This document shows, in pieces, positions 59,108-64,000 of a stretch of DNA of 64,000 bases. The stretch spans positions 31,797 to 95,796 of the forward strand of contig NZ_DAXETW010000014.1 of the NCBI RefSeq assembly GCF_051155795.1, read 5' to 3'. Every line of letters starts with the position of its first letter. The first letter of the stretch is position 1. A model generated the notes under the pieces. That model was not told the origin of the DNA. It saw only the letters and a list, made by a program, of their open reading frames with translations, and did no database searches. The translations under genes and the position numbers were made by a program. The stretch comes from Longibacter sp051155795. Lineage in GTDB: Bacteria > Bacteroidota > Rhodothermia > Rhodothermales > Salinibacteraceae.

Positions 59108-61261
59108 ATGACCGACGACCATAGCATGTCCGTGGAGGATCTCCCGACGGAGGCCGTTGTCGCGTACGCACGTCTCCTGCGCCGCTCGACGGTGGACGAC
59201 GGTGCTGAACACGATCGGGCGACTCTTCTCCGTGACGTGTGCTCGTTCCTCCACGATGCCACCGGAGCAGATGTCGGCATGGTGTACGCTGCTCCGGTAG
59301 ATGGCGCGTGGCGTGCCGTCGGTGCACCAGACGACCTTGCCGCCGCGCTACCGGTCGCCGATGTGTCCGCGTGGCTGGAGCGAGCGGGCGCCCCGTCTCC
59401 GGGACACGTCGGGCGGTGGCATGTTCACGCCGCAACCGTCGGAGACGCAAGTCGGCCCGTTGGAGCCCTGTTGATTCCATCCGCGGAAGACATTCCCTCT
59501 GCCATGCTGCGGGCGACAATCGATCTGTGCCGGTCCGCTCTTCGTCGGCCGGCGGTTCACCCGGGCCTGGACCGCGTTGCCCGATCGCTTCGCGGGGAGC
59601 GAGACCTGCTCGCCCGCATCTTTGAGACGAGCCCCGTGGCGATCACGGTTCTCGACACCCGGGGCAATATCAAGCGGGCGAATGCCCGCGCCGAGGAGGT
59701 TCTGGGGCTGACGCCGAGTGATTTGCAGAAGCGCTCGTACGACGATCCCGGGTGGAAGCATACCACGGTCGAGGGCGATCCTCTGCCCGACGCCGCGCAG
59801 CCGTTTCGGATGGTAAAGGAGACGAACGCGCCGGTCTATGACGTTCGGCACGGCATCGAGTGGCCGAATGGTCGCCGTCGGGTTCTGTCGATCAACGGCG
59901 CCCCGCTCCAGGCGGCCGACGGGTCGTTGACGGGAGCGGTGTTCGTCGTGGAAGACGTCACGGATGAATACCAGCGTCGCCGTACCGCGCGCGAGCGGCA
60001 GTCGAAGGTGCGTGCGCTCTACGAGGCAATGAGTCGCCTCCTCCAGCTGGGGTCGTTCGAGTCCGTCGCCGACCGAATGCTGTCGCTGATCGAGGACACG
60101 ATGGGATACGAAATATCGGCGATCCGGCTGCGGGTCGACGACGTTCTCCGGCCCACGAGCGTGACGCAGGGCGTCAAGAACACGATGTCCCAGCCGCGCC
60201 CGGACTACCCGGTCGACGGAGACTCGATCGTCGCTCGCGCATACCGAATCGGAGAGACGCTCGCGTTTGCGGACGTCCGCGAGGCGGGCGACCGGGTCGA
60301 TCGGGGACGCGTCCGTTCGGCCGCCTATATCCCGATCGGTGTCTTCGGGACGATCTCGGTGGGCACGACCGTCCCCGGCGGCATCGATGCGTTCGACGTG
60401 CAATTGATCGAGATTCTTGCGCGGAATGCGGAGACGGTCATGCGCCGGCTGGCGGACGAGGCCGAGTTGCGAGAGGCGCGCGATGTGGCGGAGGAGGCGA
60501 GCCGGCTGAAATCGGCGATGCTCGCCAACATGAGCCACGAGGTGCGTACGCCGCTAACGTCTATTCTGGGTTTTGCCGAGGTCATCGAAAAGGAGACGAC
60601 GGAGGAAAGCACGCGAATCTTTGCGCGACGGGTACGGGTCGGAAGTCTGCGACTTCGGGACACGCTGGACTCGGTCCTCCATCTGTCTCGCCTCGAGGCG
60701 GAAGCGTTGACGCCGGCGACGGAGCCGGTCGACGTTTTACAGGAGGTGAAGGACACGTGTGACGAGCTTGCGCCGCTGGCCGAAGAAAGCGGTGTCACCC
60801 TCTCACTTGACGTGCTTGCGTCCACCACTACGTGCGAGACGGACCCCTTCGCCATCCAGCGCATCCTGCGCAACGTGATCGGCAACGCCATCAAGTTTAC
60901 GCCGTCGGGCGGATCCGTTGATGTCACGGTTGCCGCCGGGGAGGGGGGCTTCGTGGTCGACGTGGTCGACACCGGGATCGGCATGTCGGAGGCGTTCCAG
61001 CGACGGATGTTCGACGCCTTCACGCAGGAGTCGGAGGGCATCCGGCGCGAGCATGAGGGCAGCGGCCTCGGGCTGGCCATCGTCCGGAAGCTGCTGGACC
61101 TGATCCACGGCCAGATCGAAGTCGAGTCGACGCCCAAGTTCGGCACGCGGATGAGTATTTATCTTCCCGCCACGCTGGAGCACGCGGCCTCAGGGCCTTC
61201 CGTGCAGGTGCTGCCGGCGCGCGAATCGAGCGATAGACGAGAAGATACGGCGAACGACTGA
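59108..61261 (+). CDS. Soluble sensor histidine kinase with GAF and PAS domains (orphan)
   Basis: A 717-residue protein from ATG 59108 (MTDDHSMSVEDLPTEAVVAY), without membrane helices. Residues 1-150 look like a divergent GAF domain (LLRDVCSFLHDATGADVGMV). A PAS domain follows at about 165-290 (LLARIFETSPVAITVLDTRG, IKRANARAEEVLGL), a second GAF at about 300-450 (LLQLGSFESVADRMLSLIED), then HisKA with His near residue 477 (MLANMSHEVRTPLTSILGFA) and HATPase motifs (NVIGNAIKFTPSGG, DTGIGMS, GSGLGLAIVRKLLDLIHGQI). A cytoplasmic stimulus is likely. No response regulator is adjacent. It ends 300 bases before ftsH. Confidence 0.93.
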   Translation: MTDDHSMSVEDLPTEAVVAYARLLRRSTVDDGAEHDRATLLRDVCSFLHDATGADVGMVYAAPVDGAWRAVGAPDDLAAALPVADVSAWLERAGAPSPGHVGRWHVHAATVGDASRPVGALLIPSAEDIPSAMLRATIDLCRSALRRPAVHPGLDRVARSLRGERDLLARIFETSPVAITVLDTRGNIKRANARAEEVLGLTPSDLQKRSYDDPGWKHTTVEGDPLPDAAQPFRMVKETNAPVYDVRHGIEWPNGRRRVLSINGAPLQAADGSLTGAVFVVEDVTDEYQRRRTARERQSKVRALYEAMSRLLQLGSFESVADRMLSLIEDTMGYEISAIRLRVDDVLRPTSVTQGVKNTMSQPRPDYPVDGDSIVARAYRIGETLAFADVREAGDRVDRGRVRSAAYIPIGVFGTISVGTTVPGGIDAFDVQLIEILARNAETVMRRLADEAELREARDVAEEASRLKSAMLANMSHEVRTPLTSILGFAEVIEKETTEESTRIFARRVRVGSLRLRDTLDSVLHLSRLEAEALTPATEPVDVLQEVKDTCDELAPLAEESGVTLSLDVLASTTTCETDPFAIQRILRNVIGNAIKFTPSGGSVDVTVAAGEGGFVVDVVDTGIGMSEAFQRRMFDAFTQESEGIRREHEGSGLGLAIVRKLLDLIHGQIEVESTPKFGTRMSIYLPATLEHAASGPSVQVLPARESSDRREDTAND

Positions 61262-61561
61262 AATCAAGGGCGGGCAGTCCGAATCGGCGTGTCGACTGGG
61301 ACGGAACGTTTGTGTAACGCGCCGGGGGAAACGCATCAAATTCATCCCTTCGACAACGAATCGGCGCCGAGCGGCGATCGTGTGAGACACAATGTACGCG
61401 CACGTCGGTATGAGGGGATGATCGACTAAATTGTGCGCCGCCGACCCGTCCGGGGCCGAAGGTTTCCCGCGGTATTCTGGACGGGCGCGTGCGATCCAGC
61501 GACCGTCCATCAAAGCGGGCGCGTCGCTCCTCCACATCATCCCCACAACGCTGTACCGAAC
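61262..61561. other. Intergenic region upstream of ftsH
   Basis: A 300-base gap containing an AT-rich patch around 61315-61345 and 61420-61435. It should hold the ftsH promoter. No gene or RNA seen. Confidence 0.35.
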
Positions 61562-63613
61562 GTGGCTGATCGAGAAAACTCCGAAGCACCTTCCAACGAC
61601 AAGGACCGCCCGAAGATGCCGGGTCCGCGCAACAGTGGCGGCGGACGCGGCAACATGATCATATTTATCGTGGCGGGTATCCTGCTCGCGCTGTTTGCCT
61701 ACCAGCAGTTCACCGGTCCGACCGTCGGTGCCGAACGCGTAAGCTACTCCGAATTCCGCCAGGAAGTGCAGGCGGGCAACGTGGACCAGGTGACGGTTCA
61801 GGGTGAGCGCGTGGTCGGTGACCTCGTCAATGAATCCAAAACGGCGACCGCCGAAGGCGACTCCACGTCGTACGAGTCGTTCGTCACGTACCTGCCATCG
61901 TTCGGGGACGAGAAGTTGATGGACCTGCTCGAGGCGAACAACGTGAAGGTCGCCACCGAGCCGAAGTCGGACTTCCCGTGGACTCTTGTCATCATGGGGC
62001 TGCTTCCGATCCTGCTCCTCTTCGGGATCGGCTACTTCTTCCTCCGACGGATGCAGTCGCAGGGTCAGGGGCTGTTTTCCGTTCGAAAAAGCAAGGCCAA
62101 ACTCTTCGACAAGGGGGAGGAGGACACCACGTTCGATGATGTCGCTGGCGCGGAGAGCGCGAAGGAGGAGATGCGCGAGATCATCCAGTTTCTCAAGAAC
62201 CCGGAACGCTTCGAGCGGCTGGGCGGCAAGGTCCCGAAAGGTGTTCTGCTGGTCGGACCGCCCGGGACAGGCAAGACGCTACTCGCCCGCGCCGTCGCCG
62301 GCGAAGCGGATGCCCCGTTCTTCAGCGTGAGCGGATCGGACTTCATGGAAATGTTCGTGGGTGTCGGTGCGTCCCGCGTGCGCGACATGTTTGAGGACGC
62401 CAAGGAGAACAGCCCGGCGATCATCTTCATCGATGAGCTCGACTCTATCGGTCGGCAGCGCGGCGCCGGGCTCGGCGGCGGGCACGACGAACGAGAGCAG
62501 ACGCTCAACCAGCTTCTGTCGGAGCTCGACGGGTTTGAGGAAAATCAGGGGGTCGTCGTGATGGCGGCAACCAACCGTCCGGACATCCTCGACTCTGCAC
62601 TTACGCGTCCGGGGCGCTTCGACCGCCAGATCACGGTGCCGCTTCCGACGAAGCAGGCTCGGACCCAGATCCTCGAGATCCATGCCCGCAATAAGCCCAT
62701 GTCGGACGAGATCGACCTGGAGGTGATCGCGGGGAGCACGCCCGGATTCAGCGGGGCCGATCTGGAAAACCTTCTCAACGAGGCCGCGCTGCTCGCAGCC
62801 CGGTTCGACCGGGAGCGCATCGAACGCGAAGACATTGAGGAGGCGCGTGACAAGGTGATCATGGGCCTGAAACGCGAGGGCATGGTCATCGACGACGACG
62901 AGAAGAAGCTTCTGGCCTATCACGAGGCCGGTCATGCCATCGTGGCAGCTGTCCTGCCGTACGCCGACCCCATTCACAAGGTCACGATCGTACCGCGCGG
63001 GCAGGCCATGGGGGTCACACAACAGATGCCCGAAAAGGAAAAATACCTCTACCGACGTGAGTATCTGCTGGACCGTCTTGCCGTCATCATGGGCGGCCGG
63101 GCCGCCGAGGAGTTGATCTTCGACACCGCCACCTCCGGTGCAGAGAACGACCTCAAACAGGTCCGCCAGATGGCGCGAAAGATGGTGCTCGACTGGGGAA
63201 TGGGCGAGCAGTTTCGCCATATCGCGCTTGGCGACGATCAGGGTCGCGTTTTCCTCGGAGAAGAACTTGCCAAGGGGAAGAACTACAGTGACGACACCGC
63301 CCGTCAGGTCGATGATGAGATCCGAGCGATTTCGGAGAACGCGTTCGAGCGGGCCATCGACACGCTGCGGGAGCATCACGAGGCCTTCGACCGTCTAGCG
63401 GATCTGCTGATTGAACGAGAGGTCGTGCCGGGGTCTGATGTTCTGGATCTTGTGAACGGCGACACGGACGGGTTCGAGGACGTGTTAACCAACGGCACCC
63501 ACAGTGACGCGGAGGATGGGGAGGCGCAGACGGAAAATGGTGCTTCTTCCGACGCCGAGACCGAGTCCGTGGAGTCGGAGTCTTCGTCGAATGAGTCACG
63601 GGACCAGGGTTAA
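61562..63613 (+). CDS. ftsH: ATP-dependent zinc metalloprotease FtsH
   Basis: A 683-residue inner-membrane AAA+ protease that degrades membrane and regulatory proteins. The best-placed start is GTG 61562 (VADRENSEAPSNDKD) or ATG 61616 (MPGPRNSGGG), the latter preceded by AGGA; the frame is open upstream. Two membrane helices (MIIFIVAGILLALFAYQQF; TLVIMGLLPILLLFGIGYFF) flank the small periplasmic domain. The AAA domain has Walker A GPPGTGKT, Walker B IFIDELDSIGRQRG and the SRH (RPGRFDRQI). The Zn-binding HEAGH and downstream Asp mark the protease. The C-terminus is a long acidic, disordered tail. Confidence 0.97.
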   Translation: MADRENSEAPSNDKDRPKMPGPRNSGGGRGNMIIFIVAGILLALFAYQQFTGPTVGAERVSYSEFRQEVQAGNVDQVTVQGERVVGDLVNESKTATAEGDSTSYESFVTYLPSFGDEKLMDLLEANNVKVATEPKSDFPWTLVIMGLLPILLLFGIGYFFLRRMQSQGQGLFSVRKSKAKLFDKGEEDTTFDDVAGAESAKEEMREIIQFLKNPERFERLGGKVPKGVLLVGPPGTGKTLLARAVAGEADAPFFSVSGSDFMEMFVGVGASRVRDMFEDAKENSPAIIFIDELDSIGRQRGAGLGGGHDEREQTLNQLLSELDGFEENQGVVVMAATNRPDILDSALTRPGRFDRQITVPLPTKQARTQILEIHARNKPMSDEIDLEVIAGSTPGFSGADLENLLNEAALLAARFDRERIEREDIEEARDKVIMGLKREGMVIDDDEKKLLAYHEAGHAIVAAVLPYADPIHKVTIVPRGQAMGVTQQMPEKEKYLYRREYLLDRLAVIMGGRAAEELIFDTATSGAENDLKQVRQMARKMVLDWGMGEQFRHIALGDDQGRVFLGEELAKGKNYSDDTARQVDDEIRAISENAFERAIDTLREHHEAFDRLADLLIEREVVPGSDVLDLVNGDTDGFEDVLTNGTHSDAEDGEAQTENGASSDAETESVESESSSNESRDQG

Positions 63614-63635
63614 CCGGACGGACATTTTGAGTCAT

Positions 63636-63672
63636 GTGCCGCACGGGGTTCATTCCCGTGCGGTACTTTTTT
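63636..63672 (+). terminator. Intrinsic terminator of ftsH
   Basis: A 12-base stem (63636-63647 with 63655-63666, one G-T), 7-base loop and a T6 run, 22 bases after the ftsH stop. Confidence 0.9.
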
Positions 63673-63842
63673 GTACCTGCGCAATTTTAGATGCGCCCTC
63701 GATATGGCATTCGGGTTGATCAGCGACGCGGAGGTCACGATGTTGACCTGTCGCGACGGTCGATTACGCATATAACCATACACGGTGTGTCGTCTCCGCG
63801 AGGCGCCCACGCGTTCATCCCCCCATCGTCATATCTATTGTC

Positions 63843-64000
63843 ATGCGACTGTCTCTCCCGTTCGCATCTCAGATTGGCCGCATCGTCCCCATCATCTTCT
63901 CGCTGGTCTTTGTCGGGATCGGCCTGAGTGTGATGTTCTTTTTCCCGGCCGGGTCATCCAGTGCGAGCATGTTCGAGCAGTACATGCCGTACATCCTCGG
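63843..64000 (+). CDS. N-terminal fragment of a membrane protein, cut by window edge
   Basis: An ATG at 63843 opens 52 codons that stay open to the window edge. MRLSLPFASQIGRIV is followed by a strong membrane helix (PIIFSLVFVGIGLSVMFFF). The short cytoplasmic start plus helix is reminiscent of DUF3592-like proteins, but the fragment is too short to say. It lies 230 bases after ftsH. Confidence 0.5.
   Translation, partial: MRLSLPFASQIGRIVPIIFSLVFVGIGLSVMFFFPAGSSSASMFEQYMPYIL

Overview
The window is chromosomal DNA from a member of the Rhodothermota (Bacteroidota-related; nearest in style to Salinibacter, Longibacter or Longimonas). The evidence is high GC with G/C-rich third codon positions, acidic proteins suited to a salt-adapted cytoplasm, type IX secretion C-terminal sorting domains, PorV-like outer-membrane proteins, and families typical of Bacteroidota (DUF4270, DUF2851, DUF4175, and the exported family usually misnamed 'asparagine synthetase B'). 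Most starts have no clear Shine-Dalgarno sequence, as in Bacteroidota, so start calls rest on signal peptides and family alignment. I saw no tRNA, rRNA, CRISPR array, phage or transposase.

Layout. 1-4.1 kb (minus): an outer-membrane protein cut by the left edge, a DUF4270-like lipoprotein and a standalone glycogen-synthase N-terminal-like protein. 4.3-13.7 kb: a DCC-family thiol oxidoreductase, a 1203-residue DUF4175 protein, small lipoproteins, an ABM-domain protein, a DUF2851 protein and pyrF. 14.3-16.5 kb: an acyl-CoA dehydrogenase with a strong terminator. 16.8-23.1 kb: two tandem paralogous secreted beta-helix proteins (CSLREA motif at the front, type IX sorting domain at the end) separated by a terminator and a probable gene remnant. 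23.2-28.2 kb (minus): serS, an rfbD-like reductase, a small exported protein coupled to an acyl-CoA thioesterase, and an exported amidotransferase-fold-like protein. 28.4-36.8 kb: asnS with a coiled-coil insertion, a third type IX-sorted protein, a PorV-like protein, a SIMPL protein, an alpha/beta hydrolase, an iodotyrosine deiodinase-like nitroreductase and a hypothetical exported protein. 37.2-41.6 kb: secD, secF, purA. 42.1-48.2 kb: an orphan histidine kinase, a protein that looks like a degenerate ECF sigma factor fused to a membrane-anchored domain, a SAM hydrolase, a GbsR-type regulator, yraN and a methyltransferase. 48.4-56.8 kb: two tandem exported CarboxypepD-regulatory-like paralogues divergent from an ABC exporter/HlyD/TolC operon whose ATPase motifs are partly lost. 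56.7-64 kb: an acyl-CoA synthetase, a hybrid-sensing histidine kinase, ftsH and the start of a membrane protein.

How they fit together. Much of the window concerns the cell envelope and export: SecD/SecF move proteins across the inner membrane, three proteins carry sorting domains for the type IX route, and the ABC/HlyD/TolC set forms a tripartite type I-like channel. The rest is housekeeping (serS, asnS, purA, pyrF, ftsH, yraN) and acyl-CoA metabolism (dehydrogenase, thioesterase, synthetase).

Most worth a second look: the deiodinase-like enzyme with the exact Glu-Tyr-Lys spacing of iodotyrosine deiodinase; the ABC exporter with intact Walker motifs but lost Q-loop, signature and H-loop residues, together with its divergent paired neighbours; the sigma-like/transmembrane fusion; the coding remnant between the beta-helix genes; the structured region after asnS; and degenerate short repeats directly after several stop codons.
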